From: Halolamina sp. CBA1230
GTDB taxonomy: Archaea > Halobacteriota > Halobacteria > Halobacteriales > Haloferacaceae
Direction of reading: 5' to 3'
Length of the DNA: 64,000 bases
Assembly (NCBI RefSeq): GCF_002025255.2
Contig: NZ_CP054587.1
Location: forward strand, 1,302,001-1,366,000
Shown here: positions 42,207-50,049 of the stretch, one piece after another
Numbering within the stretch: position 1 is the stretch's first letter
How the letters are laid out: each line of letters begins with the position of its first letter
Position numbers and translations under genes: made by a program
Notes under the pieces: model-generated
The model's input: only the letters and a program-made list of their open reading frames with translations
Database searches by the model: none
What the model was told of the DNA's origin: nothing

Positions 42207-42749
42207 TTAAAGAAGGCCGGGATCATCGTTGTCCCAGATATATCCGGGACCGAAGCCTTCGGAGGATTCCGTTGCCTCAAATTGCTGCCCACAGCTCTTA
42301 CAGATGATGACGGGAGTTCCGTTTCCTCGATTTCCACCGAAGCCGCCGAAACTCGCTCCGGTAGATTTCTGGATTACTGCCGTCTCCTTGTAATCTGGGT
42401 CACAGTCACACAACTCACTCTCATTTTCGGCTTGCTGAAGTTCTGGTTCTTCCTCCGTCCCTTCATCGATGGCGTATGAAGGGGATGTGTCTCGTTCCGA
42501 TACGGGTGGGGAAACCCCGGACACTTTGGTCAGCGATTGCTCCTCAAAGTGGTTTTCTGCTTCCTGTTCGGTCCAACCATGAACCTTGATGAGATGATGC
42601 CGTACTTCCTTCTCAGTGCCCTGTTCTAAGCACTCTGGACAGGGTTTCTTCCCTCCGAGATCATCCATGTGGTGAGTAGGCACTTCACACTGATAAATGG
42701 TCTCACGTAAACGGTGCCAAAATCTCCCACCAAAATGGGTTAGCAGCAC
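42207..42749 (-). CDS. Zinc-finger hypothetical protein of the integrated element
   Basis: 180 residues. KPCPECLEQGTEKEVRHHLIKVHGWTEQEAENHF contains a CxxC and HHxxxxH/HxxxH group like a C2H2-type finger. A linker rich in Ser/Glu follows. A C-terminal CDCDPDYKETAVIQ and VIICKSCGQQFEATE make a second zinc ribbon. Start codon uncertain; CTG/ATG choices near 42740 are possible. It faces the same way as the DUF4145 gene 136 bp downstream; they may form one unit. Confidence 0.68.
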   Translation of the reverse strand: MLLTHFGGRFWHRLRETIYQCEVPTHHMDDLGGKKPCPECLEQGTEKEVRHHLIKVHGWTEQEAENHFEEQSLTKVSGVSPPVSERDTSPSYAIDEGTEEEPELQQAENESELCDCDPDYKETAVIQKSTGASFGGFGGNRGNGTPVIICKSCGQQFEATESSEGFGPGYIWDNDDPGLL

Positions 42750-43098
42750 CCAGCCAGAAAGATTGTATTCGCCCCCGGTTCAAGCGGGCGAAGGGGATCA
42801 AGTAAGAGGAGCAGAATGAGCGACAGCGTCAGTATATATCTGAGCGATTCGAGAGTCTGGCCAAATTGGTTAGGAGCCTCTCCGATTTTTCTTCGGAAAA
42901 CAATCTTCCTCGTCAGTCTCATGTAGAGGGCTTCTACCGTACCATTCTGGAAGAATTACGTCCCTTGAGACCGTTTCAACTATTGCAGAAGGCCAGACGT
43001 GGCAGGGTGCTCCCAGTGACTGGTTGAACTTGCACGACTTACGCCCGAATCGCAGGACTGCGCTGGTGGTGTCGGTCATTGACCAACCAGCAAGTGGA
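42750..43098. other. Gene-poor end of the integrated element beside tRNA-Met
   Basis: About 350 bp. A short left-facing frame of 69 codons (42870-43079, MTDTTSAVLRFGRKSCKF) could be a small protein but has no recognisable family or clear promoter. A hairpin CGCCCCCGG..CGGGCG-like sequence is near 42770. No integrase C-terminus found. Confidence 0.3.
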
Positions 43099-43212
43099 TG
43101 GGCCCTGGCGGATTTGAACCACCGATCACCCGGTGTCCCACAGTCCTGACATAGTGTCAGTTTTATGACTGGTATGAGCCGGGGGCTGTAAACCTGACTG
43201 AGCTAAGGGCCC
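43099..43212 (-). tRNA. tRNA-Met (CAT), elongator type with intron
   Basis: 114 nt in the gene. Acceptor GGGCCCT pairs with AGGGCCC, discriminator A. Anticodon stem CCCGG/CCGGG with loop CTCATA then A; the intron of about 38 nt sits one base 3' of the anticodon (canonical 37/38), leaving a 76-nt tRNA. T arm GGTGG/CCGCC with TTCAAAT. Elongator tRNA-Met genes of haloarchaea commonly carry such introns. Its 3' 19 bases are the attachment site of the adjoining element. Confidence 0.9.
43103..43121. repeat. attachment site: tRNA-Met copy
   Basis: The 19 bases CCCTGGCGGATTTGAACCA cover most of the acceptor 3' strand and T arm of tRNA-Met. Exact match to 40238-40256. Confidence 0.85.
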
Positions 43213-43310
43213 TCTATCGAAGAGTGAGTGGGCGAATGGCTTGAGGATATCGGTTCCGTCGATTCAGCACCACTTCCGTGAGCAACACGCTGGACCACCA
43301 TCTACTCAGT

Positions 43311-44051
43311 TCACGATTCCGCAATCACCCCACGTTCTCGGAGCGCCGTCACCATCTCGGCTGGCGTCTCAACGACGACCACGTCAGCGTCGATGCTATC
43401 GAGATGGGCCAACTTTTCCGCGAAGCTCTGCTCGTTCGGCCGCGAGCCTGCGATGTAGCCGTCGACCTCAACCCAAAGCCCGCACTCGGGTAGGTGGAAA
43501 TCGGCGACCCAGTTCGTCCCGGGGATCGGCGGATGGGCGACGTACTCCACGCCATGCTCGACCAACACGACGGCGACCGCTTGTTCGAGATAGCTATCGA
43601 GGTGTTCCCCCTTCGGTCCGTCACAAGTCGTGCCGTGTTTCTCCCCCATCTCGATCCCGGCTGCCGCGCACGCATCCGCCCACGACCCGAAGTGCTCCTT
43701 CACGACGCTTGTTGGGTACCTCCCGAGAACGTCGTACTGGCGATGGGTGAGGTGTGGCGTGTCGACGAGCATGAACGCACCGCGCAGGTCACGTTTCATT
43801 CGGGGCGATTCGTCGCTCCCATATCCCCGCACCTGCGTTCGGTCGAGGCCGGCGTCAGCGAGAACGCCGAGCCAGCCACCCTCCGCATATCGATAGATCG
43901 TTGCAAGACTGGGAAACCGATCGTCGTCAACGGCTTCGCTCGTCGTCGGTGATCGGCCGAGCTCCGCGCCGAGTTGTCGTGCCGCGTCGACGAGTCGATC
44001 GTGGTTCCATTCTGGCCGATTCGGCGTGTGTTGATTCCCGTAGAACGACAT
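43311..44051 (-). CDS. HNH-repeat protein with C-terminal PD-(D/E)xK-like nuclease domain
   Basis: 246 residues from the ATG at 44051; an ATG 11 codons upstream is possible. The N-terminal half has repeats of the homing-endonuclease-associated type (WNHDRLVDAARQLGAELGRSPTT, RYPTSVVKEHFGSWADACAAAGIEMG). The C-terminal part (SYLEQAVAVVLVEHGVEYVAHPPIPGTNWVADFHLPECGLWVEVDGY) shows the D..ExD order of PD-(D/E)xK or Vsr-like nucleases, followed by FAEKLAHLDSIDADVVVVET. It probably cleaves or binds DNA. It lies just 5' of tRNA-Met, outside the attachment repeats. Confidence 0.75.
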   Translation of the reverse strand: MSFYGNQHTPNRPEWNHDRLVDAARQLGAELGRSPTTSEAVDDDRFPSLATIYRYAEGGWLGVLADAGLDRTQVRGYGSDESPRMKRDLRGAFMLVDTPHLTHRQYDVLGRYPTSVVKEHFGSWADACAAAGIEMGEKHGTTCDGPKGEHLDSYLEQAVAVVLVEHGVEYVAHPPIPGTNWVADFHLPECGLWVEVDGYIAGSRPNEQSFAEKLAHLDSIDADVVVVETPAEMVTALRERGVIAES

Positions 44052-44708
44052 TTCGAGGTGCCTCCAGCCCTGCTGGGGCACCACAAAACTGGCGTCGCGT
44101 CGACAGAATTCGGAGGTGGCGTCGAAACAACACCGAGTTCGGAAAATCCATCTGGAGTAGCTGAACCGCCCGATATCGTCGAATCATGAACCAGTTTTTC
44201 GTCCGCAAGTAGTCCCTGTTCAGGGAGGACAAACCGATTCTGGAAAATCTGGTGACTCGGCGTACATATGTGCGACCGTCGTCGCCGTCGACGTTGCGAT
44301 GATGGCAGCGCCTCCCTGCGGTTTTCCGAATCACGGATGTGGACGGACTCGCCGGATTTCGGAATATGGAATCGCACGACGAAAACCGATTATGAACACT
44401 AAGAAGGGGTGATTTCGCGATGGTTGGTGCCGATCGTGATTTCGGTATCGGTCAAGCAGGTGCGTTAGTAGTGTGTATTCGGGCCATTCGGCCTGAGAGG
44501 TGGGTTCCTCATAATCGGATTTCTGCGTCGTAGCTGGGTGTACTTGCGGGGAGTCAGGCCGATTATGATGGCGAAAACCGACCTCCTAAGTTTCATAATC
44601 GGTTCGCGTCAGTCGATTTTCCGCCAATGGGACGATAGATGCAGGCCTGTGTACCGACAGATCGAACGAGAAGCCATCCGCTCGCAACGTTGCGTCCGAA
44701 AGAAGCGA
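44052..44708. other. AT-rich non-coding region with repeated CCGATTATG motif
   Basis: About 650 bp without a credible gene. CCGATTATG occurs at 44386-44394 and 44559-44567 and its reverse complement at 44510-44518 and 44594-44602, in three cases near GAAAACCG or CGGTTCGCG. The last two form a dyad across about 26 bp. Low GC suggests imported DNA. Confidence 0.5.
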
Positions 44709-44781
44709 CGCCGTCGCCAGGGCTCGAACCTGGGACAACCACGTTAACAGCGTGGTGCTCTACCAGCTGAGCTACGACGGC
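44709..44781 (-). tRNA. tRNA-Asn (anticodon GTT)
   Basis: 73 nt. Acceptor GCCGTCG/CGACGGC, discriminator G; D arm TAGCTCAGCTGGTAGAGCA; anticodon stem CCACG/CGTGG with loop CTGTTAA; T arm CCAGG/CCTGG with TTCGAGC. No intron and no encoded CCA. The cca gene begins 102 bp away on the other strand. Confidence 0.95.
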
Positions 44782-44882
44782 TCATTCCCACGTACCGCGG
44801 TTTCCTTCATATGGGTTTCGTTTCCCCGCCGCTGGAGGGGCCGACCGACACGGTTTCCTCGGCCCCGGGGGAACCCGGAGGC

Positions 44883-46295
44883 ATGACCGACGACGCCCTC
44901 GACGCCGTGCTCGAGCGCGTGAGCGAGCGCGTCACGCCCGGCACCGACGAGCGCGAGCGCCTCCGTGCCGTCACCGACGAACTGACAGCACGCGCCGAGG
45001 ACGCTATCGACGGGCTGCCCGTCGACGCCGACGTGACGCAGGTGGGCTCCAGCGCCCGCTCGACGTGGCTCGCCGGCGACCGCGACATCGACCTGTTCGT
45101 CCGGTTCCCCACCTCGCTCGACCGCGAGGAACTGGAGCGCTACGGGCTGGACGTGGGCCACGCCGTCCTCCCCGACGGCCACGAGGAGTACGCCGAGCAC
45201 CCCTACGTCAAGGGGGAGTACGAGGGGTTCGACGTGGATCTGGTGCCGTGTTACGCCGTCGACGCGGCGACCGAGATCCGCTCGGCGGTCGACCGCACGC
45301 CGTTCCACGACGCCTACCTGCAAGCCAGATACACCCCCGAACTCGCCGCGGGCGCCCGCCTCCTCAAGCGGTTCATGAAGGGCGTCGGCGTGTACGGCAG
45401 CGACCTCCGGACCGAGGGGTTCTCGGGCTACCTCGTCGAACTGCTGATCCTCGAACACGGCGGGTTCGTGCCGCTGATCGAGGCCGCCGCCGAGTGGCAC
45501 CCGCCGGTGCGGTTCGATCCCCGCGGTGATGGCGGACCAGCGGAAGTCCCACCCGACGTGGCCGAGGCGGCCGCGTTCGACGACCCGCTCGTCGTGATCG
45601 ATCCCACTGACCCCGACCGGAACGTCGCTGCCGTGCTCTCGGCGGCGAATCTGGCCCGCTTCCAGCATTATTGTCGAGCGCTGCTCGACGACCCCCGGGA
45701 GTCGCTGTTCTACCCCGAGTCCGCCGACCCGATCGACGACGGCGGAGTTCGCGAGCATCTCGCCCGCCGGGGGAGCCACGCGGTGGCGGTCGTCTTCGAG
45801 ACGCCCGACGTGGTCGAGGACCAGCTCTACCCCCAGCTCCGACGCTCGCTCGGCGGCGTCACCGACGAGCTCGACCGCCGCGGGTTCGACACCCTTCGGG
45901 CGACGACGTTCGCGGGCGGCGTCGGCGCGGACGCGTCGGGTCGGTCGGTGCTGTTCGTCGAAACCGCCGTCGCCGAACTCCCCGCCGTCGAGCGTCACGA
46001 GGGGCCACCCGTCCACGTCGGCGAGCACGCTGCGTCGTTCTACGACGCGTACGCCGACGACGAGACCGTGTACGGCCCGTTCGTCGACGGCGACCGCTAC
46101 GTGGTCGAGCGCGAACGCGACTACCGGACGCCCGAGGCGCTGCTGCGGAGCGACACGCTGTTCGACGTTGCGCTCGGCGCCCACGTCGAGTCGGCGCTCC
46201 AGGAGGAGTACGAGGTGCTCGTCGGCGACGGGACGGCAGCGCTCGCGGAGGAGTTCGGCGAGGAACTCCGGGCGTACTTCGAGCCCGAGGTCTGA
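44883..46295 (+). CDS. cca: CCA tRNA nucleotidyltransferase (archaeal class I)
   Basis: 470 residues from the ATG at 44883; in-frame sequence before it extends into the region next to the tRNA. VGSSARSTWLAGDRDIDLFVRF has the GS and DxD nucleotidyltransferase motif (Asp68, Asp70), with the third carboxylate in GFDVDLVPCY (Asp119). RLLKRFMKGVGVYGSDLRTEGFSGYLVELLI is the class I central domain. It adds CCA to tRNA 3' ends, required here since the four tRNA genes do not encode CCA. Confidence 0.94.
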   Translation: MTDDALDAVLERVSERVTPGTDERERLRAVTDELTARAEDAIDGLPVDADVTQVGSSARSTWLAGDRDIDLFVRFPTSLDREELERYGLDVGHAVLPDGHEEYAEHPYVKGEYEGFDVDLVPCYAVDAATEIRSAVDRTPFHDAYLQARYTPELAAGARLLKRFMKGVGVYGSDLRTEGFSGYLVELLILEHGGFVPLIEAAAEWHPPVRFDPRGDGGPAEVPPDVAEAAAFDDPLVVIDPTDPDRNVAAVLSAANLARFQHYCRALLDDPRESLFYPESADPIDDGGVREHLARRGSHAVAVVFETPDVVEDQLYPQLRRSLGGVTDELDRRGFDTLRATTFAGGVGADASGRSVLFVETAVAELPAVERHEGPPVHVGEHAASFYDAYADDETVYGPFVDGDRYVVERERDYRTPEALLRSDTLFDVALGAHVESALQEEYEVLVGDGTAALAEEFGEELRAYFEPEV

Positions 46296-46304
46296 GCCCC
46301 TCGC

Positions 46305-47315
46305 TTAGAGGTCGTGGATCTCGCGGATCTCCTCGACGAGATCGACGACCTCCTCGGCCGGATCGTCGTCCTCGGGGATCGGGTCGCGGCCGTCGAACGT
46401 CTCGTGGACGACGCCGACGCTCTCCGAGAGCGTGTCGAGGCCGTACCCACCCTCCAGGACGAACGCCAGCGCGGCGTCGACGTCGTCGGTCAGTGTCCGG
46501 ACCGCGTCGGTAAACTGGGCGTACCCCTCGGTGGAGACGCGCATCCGGGAGATCGGGTCGTGGCGGTGGGCGTCGAAGCCGGCGGAGACCAGCACCAGAT
46601 CGGGGTCGAACCGCTCGATCGCGGGCGCGATCGCCTCGTCGAACACGTAGTGGTACTCCGCGTCGCCACAGCCCGCGGAGAGGGGGGCGTTCAGCGTCGT
46701 CCCCTCGCCGGCGCCGTCGCCGGTCTCCTCGATCGCGCCGGTGCCGGGGTAGAGCCCCTCCTCGTGGGTCGAGGCGTAGAACACGTCCGGATCGTCGGCG
46801 CAGATCTCCTGGGTACCGTTGCCGTGGTGGACGTCCCAGTCCCAGATCGCCACGCGCTCGACGTCGGTGTCGGGGTCGTCGATGACGGTCCGGGCGGCGA
46901 CAGCGGCGTTGTTGAAGAAGCAAAAGCCCATCGCGTCGTCGGACTCGGCGTGGTGGCCCGGCGGCCGGCCGAGCGCGAAGGGGGTGTCCCGGCCGTCGGC
47001 ACCCTCGACGGCCGCCCGGGCCGCCCAGATCGCCAGGCCCGCAGATTTCCGGGCCACGTCGTAGGTGTCCTCGCCGGCGACGGTGTCGGGGTCCCACTCG
47101 CCACCACCGTCCTCGCAAAACTCTCGGACGGCGTCGACGTGCTCGCGGTCGTGGGCGCGAGCGATGTCGTCCGGGTCGGCGGCGGGCGCGTCGACGTACT
47201 CGACACAGTGGCGGTCCTTCAGCGCCTCCCGGATCGCCCGCATTCGGTCGGGCGACTCGGGGTGTCGGGGGCCGGTATCGTGATCGAGACAGCGCTCCGA
47301 GTAGCCGAACTGCAT
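46305..47315 (-). CDS. Histone deacetylase family protein (class II-like)
   Basis: 336 residues. GRPPGHHAESDDAMGFCFFNN gives the His pair (121-122), WDWDVHHGNGTQ the zinc ligands Asp161 and His163, and SAGFDAHRHDP the third, Asp248. LEGGYGLDTLSESV is the C-terminal family motif. All zinc-binding residues are intact, so it should be an active deacetylase or amidohydrolase. Its ATG shares one base with the stop of the histone gene upstream, so the two are translationally coupled. Confidence 0.92.
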   Translation of the reverse strand: MQFGYSERCLDHDTGPRHPESPDRMRAIREALKDRHCVEYVDAPAADPDDIARAHDREHVDAVREFCEDGGGEWDPDTVAGEDTYDVARKSAGLAIWAARAAVEGADGRDTPFALGRPPGHHAESDDAMGFCFFNNAAVAARTVIDDPDTDVERVAIWDWDVHHGNGTQEICADDPDVFYASTHEEGLYPGTGAIEETGDGAGEGTTLNAPLSAGCGDAEYHYVFDEAIAPAIERFDPDLVLVSAGFDAHRHDPISRMRVSTEGYAQFTDAVRTLTDDVDAALAFVLEGGYGLDTLSESVGVVHETFDGRDPIPEDDDPAEEVVDLVEEIREIHDL

Positions 47316-47746
47316 TACTCGAACAGGGAGAAGTACGTCTCGATGTCCTCGGCCTGTACGGTCCGACGGTCGGCGTGGCGGGCGAGCTTCGCGGCGGCGC
47401 GGGCGACGTTGTCGGCGTAGTCCTCCAGGATGTCCGCCAGCGCGATCCGGGCCTCCATCGACACCCGGTAGCGGTCGTCGATCCGCAGGCGGGCGATCCG
47501 GTCGACGGGCGCGACGGGCAGGTCGACGGCCTCGCGTTCGATCACCTGCTCGACGCCGAAGTCCTCGGCCATGAGGGTCTTCCGGCCGTCCTCGGTCGCT
47601 CGTTCCGCGGCCTCGATAGCGAGTTCGGCGCCGCGGTCCTGGATGTGCGCCGCCAGCCTCTCGGCCGCGTCGGCGCTCACCCGGAGCCCGTCCGCGTTAC
47701 GCCGGATGATGGCGTCAACGGGGGCGAACGGCAGCTCGACGGTCAT
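47315..47746 (-). CDS. Archaeal histone, two fused histone folds
   Basis: 143 residues. Two histone folds in tandem: VELPFAPVDAIIRRNADGLRVSADAAERLAAHIQD (about 1-68) and VDLPVAPVDRIARLRIDDRYRVSMEARIALADILEDYADNV (about 73-143). Each shows the alpha1-loop-alpha2 pattern with the PVDxIxR motif. This doublet form is the haloarchaeal histone. Acidic for its family, few Lys, no tail for acetylation. It precedes the deacetylase gene in one operon. Confidence 0.93.
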   Translation of the reverse strand: MTVELPFAPVDAIIRRNADGLRVSADAAERLAAHIQDRGAELAIEAAERATEDGRKTLMAEDFGVEQVIEREAVDLPVAPVDRIARLRIDDRYRVSMEARIALADILEDYADNVARAAAKLARHADRRTVQAEDIETYFSLFE

Positions 47747-48064
47747 ACCGACACCCCGGGCGTGGCGCGTAAAACGCTTCCCCTCCGTTCTGAGGGCGTG
47801 AGGGTGGCTGAGAACTCGTCGCTACGGTTCGGTCGGGATCCGCGTGAGCAGCGGCGCGGCTGAGCGAAGTGAGGACGTCGAGACAGAGAACGCGAGAGAC
47901 TCGCTTCGCTCGTCTCTCTGGCTCAAATCTCCGCGACAGCCGTTTCGCCTCACGGACTCCTCGCTGTCGCCCGTCGTCGTAGTTCGGCGAAAACGTCCGG
48001 ACGGAGTCCACGCGAGCGAAGCGAGCGTGGGCACGTCCGGTCGTGACTGAACGAAGTGAAGGAA
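47747..48064. other. Non-coding region with palindromes and tRNA-Arg fragments
   Basis: 318 bp. Holds GAGACTCGCTTCGCTCGTCTC and CACGCGAGCGAAGCGAGCGTG-type palindromes, a 15-base copy of the tRNA-Arg 3' end (47992-48006), a weaker CACGTCCGGTCG (48031-48042), and TCAAATCTCCG near 47931, which repeats the T arm on the opposite strand. No gene seen. Confidence 0.6.
47992..48006 (-). repeat. Copy of the tRNA-Arg 3' end
   Basis: AACGTCCGGACGGAG is identical to 48063-48077, covering the last bases and discriminator of tRNA-Arg plus two flanking bases. Same orientation, 71 bp downstream. Resembles a small relic attachment site. Confidence 0.75.
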
Positions 48065-48137
48065 CGTCCGGACGGAGATTTGAACTCCGGTCCCTGGCTC
48101 CGCAAGCCAAGAGGATAGTCCACTACCCTATCCGGAC
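48065..48137 (-). tRNA. tRNA-Arg (anticodon GCG)
   Basis: 73 nt. Acceptor GTCCGGA/TCCGGAC, discriminator G; D arm TAGGGTAGTGGACTA; anticodon stem TTGGC/GCCAG with loop TTGCGGA, giving GCG; T arm CGGAG/CTCCG with TTCAAAT. No intron, no encoded CCA. Confidence 0.94.
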
Positions 48138-48260
48138 TCATCTCCACAAACACCCGACTCGCATAAGTCGGTTCCGGTTCCCGGGCGGCGTGGGGCGGAG
48201 GAACAAAGGATATTTTGTCCGTCCCACGCCCTTATGCAACTAGCCACCGTTTGGGCGAGT

Positions 48261-48764
48261 ATGGACCGCAGAACGTTCCTCGCTGGCGCCGCCGGGGCGT
48301 TCAGCATGCTCGCCGGTTGTGTCGGCACCGCACCGGAGACGCCCGACGACGGGCCCGCGACGACCGAGACGGATACGCCGACCGAGACGGATACGCCGAC
48401 GCCGGCGTCGCCGTCGATCGTCTCCCAGTCGCTCGAACAGCGGGGGGACTGCGACTCGTCCGGGAGCGCCAGCATCACTACCGACACGACGACCGTCACG
48501 GTCGAGGGCTGTATCGCCGGCCGGAACGGCTGCATGTACCCGGCGCTGGCGTCGGCGAGCTACGACGCCGACGCGGACGAGCTCTCGGTCCGCGTGACGA
48601 CCGAGGACACCTCCGACCCGGACGAAGCCTGTACCCAAGCGATCGTCCACCGCGGCTACCGCGTCACCGTCGAGTTCGACGGCGCCCTGCCGGGGTCGAC
48701 GACGGTCGTCCACGCCGGGATGAACGGCGAGCAGCAGGTCGCCCAGTCCGAGACCGGGGAGTAA
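48261..48764 (+). CDS. Tat lipoprotein with Thr-rich stalk
   Basis: 167 residues from the ATG at 48261. MDRRTFLAGAAGAFSMLAGC has a twin-arginine motif and lipobox LAGC. The stalk is TETDTP repeats. The domain has paired cysteines (GDCDSSGSA, GCIAGRNGC, EACTQ) and a beta-rich pattern ending GYRVTVEFDGALPGSTTVVHAG. Exported, lipid-anchored; function unknown. Confidence 0.82.
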   Translation: MDRRTFLAGAAGAFSMLAGCVGTAPETPDDGPATTETDTPTETDTPTPASPSIVSQSLEQRGDCDSSGSASITTDTTTVTVEGCIAGRNGCMYPALASASYDADADELSVRVTTEDTSDPDEACTQAIVHRGYRVTVEFDGALPGSTTVVHAGMNGEQQVAQSETGE

Positions 48765-48895
48765 CCGATCGCGGCGAGCGAGCGACAGCGCCCGACGGGG
48801 CGCTGTGAGGAGCCTATGCCGCGATCGTGTGTGACCGACCGCGTCGTGAGCCGCGGCGACCGCAGGACTAAACGCCGGGGCCTCGAACGCCCGGT

Positions 48896-49567
48896 ATGGG
48901 CATCTTCGACTCGATCAAGTCCGTGCTGGGCACCCGGGCGGAGGCCGACGCCGCGAGCGCGGCCGACCCCGAGGCGCTGTTCGGCATGAGCACCGCCTAC
49001 GTCACGATGGAGGCCGAACTCGGCTACGAGTCCGCCGGCGCGGCCGCGCTCTGTTTCTCCGAGGTCGACAGCACCGCGTTCGCCGACGCCGTCGACGAGG
49101 TCGAGGCGATCCTGCGGGCGGGCGAGGCGGAGACCGGCACCGCGTTCCGCCGGAGCAAGGACGACCACGGCTACCACTGGGTGATCCTCGAGGACGACGA
49201 CCCGGAGGACCTGGTGACGAGCGTCCACTTCGCGGCCGACGAGTTCGCCGAACAGGGGTTCGGCTCCCGCCTGCTCGCGGCCGTGTTCGGCTTCGAGAAA
49301 GCCGACAGCGAGGCCGCCGAATCCGGCGGCACGCCGGGTGACCGGGGCGCGAGCGCCAGCCGCGCCAGCACCGACCGCGCCTACTGGATCTACTCGTTCC
49401 GCCGCGGCGCGTACTACCCGTTCTGTCCCAACGGCGACCACGACCGCAACACGAAGGCGGAGTTCAAACTCCGCTCGGTGCTGGAGGGCGAACTCGACGT
49501 CGAGGACGACGAATCCCGCTGGTACGCGCTCTGGCCCGACGCCGCCGGCGGCCACCCTTGGGAGTGA
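48896..49567 (+). CDS. PspA-associated protein PspAB-like
   Basis: 223 residues. MGIFDSIKSVLGTRAEADA and the sequence LFGMSTAYVTMEAELGYESAGAAALCFS, then DHGYHWVILEDDDPEDLVTSVHFAADEFAEQGFGSRLLAAVFGFE and YWIYSFRRGAYYPFCP, match the PspAB family. These accompany the membrane-stress protein PspA or protease HtpX elsewhere. Neither partner is in this window. Soluble; probable role in envelope stress is from family association only. Confidence 0.8.
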   Translation: MGIFDSIKSVLGTRAEADAASAADPEALFGMSTAYVTMEAELGYESAGAAALCFSEVDSTAFADAVDEVEAILRAGEAETGTAFRRSKDDHGYHWVILEDDDPEDLVTSVHFAADEFAEQGFGSRLLAAVFGFEKADSEAAESGGTPGDRGASASRASTDRAYWIYSFRRGAYYPFCPNGDHDRNTKAEFKLRSVLEGELDVEDDESRWYALWPDAAGGHPWE

Positions 49568-49569
49568 GG

Positions 49570-49926
49570 ATGGCCGACGAGCCCGTCGTCTACGATCACT
49601 TCCAACTGACCGACGGCGAGGACGCCGGCTGCCTCTTTCGCGTCGTCGGGGTCGATACCGGCGACGATCGGGTGACGCTGCTCCGAGTCACCGACGCCGA
49701 CGGGAACCGAGAGGCGACGGGCGACCTGCGCCACGTCAGCCACGACCGACTCGACCGCGCGTTCACACCCGCGGACAACCCCGACCCGCGCTTCGAGTCA
49801 GCGGACTACGTCGCCGGCCTGCTGCTCCTCGGCGGCGTCGCGCTCGCGGTCCACCCGGCCGGCGACCGAGTCGCGGGGGCGATCTTGGCGGTCGGCGGCG
49901 GCTACCTGCTCTGGCGGCGTCACTGA
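49570..49926 (+). CDS. Conserved haloarchaeal membrane-anchored protein
   Basis: 118 residues from the ATG at 49570, two bases after the pspAB-like stop. The first 75 residues are a small beta-rich domain (YDHFQLTDGEDAGCLFRVVGVD, VTLLRVTDADGNREATGDLRHV). Two C-terminal helices follow (VAGLLLLGGVALAVHPAG, VAGAILAVGGGYLLW). Cotranscription with the PspAB-like gene suggests a linked role. No family name is certain. Confidence 0.72.
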   Translation: MADEPVVYDHFQLTDGEDAGCLFRVVGVDTGDDRVTLLRVTDADGNREATGDLRHVSHDRLDRAFTPADNPDPRFESADYVAGLLLLGGVALAVHPAGDRVAGAILAVGGGYLLWRRH

Positions 49927-50049
49927 CGCCCGCGTCATCCGGTTTCAACCTTCGTTCACAACAGGACACTCCCTCCTCACTGGCCTCCAGTTTCACTTCC
50001 ACTTCGGTGTTAACGAGGGTTTATCCCGGGTGACGCACAACGGAGGAGT

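Larger units (their letters stand above)
40238..43121. mobile_element. Integrated element in the tRNA-Met gene (about 2.9 kb)
   Basis: The 19-bp direct repeats of the tRNA-Met 3' end bracket this segment; the intact tRNA is at the right end. Inside, GC content falls clearly and codon use changes. It has a palindrome cluster at the left end, two right-facing genes, a zinc-ribbon DUF4145 gene and a zinc-finger gene facing left. No integrase, replication protein or capsid gene is recognised, so it is a deletion remnant or an element moved by a helper's integrase. Confidence 0.8.

Noticed and set aside
42045-42479. Plus-strand frame of 144 codons in the integrated element
   Set aside because: Lies antisense to the zinc-finger gene, lacks a promoter and has no recognisable domain; the minus-strand frame has clear CxxC motifs.
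43796-44377. Minus-strand frame of 193 codons in the AT-rich region
   Set aside because: Overlaps the HNH-repeat gene in another frame, Arg-run composition, no family signature.
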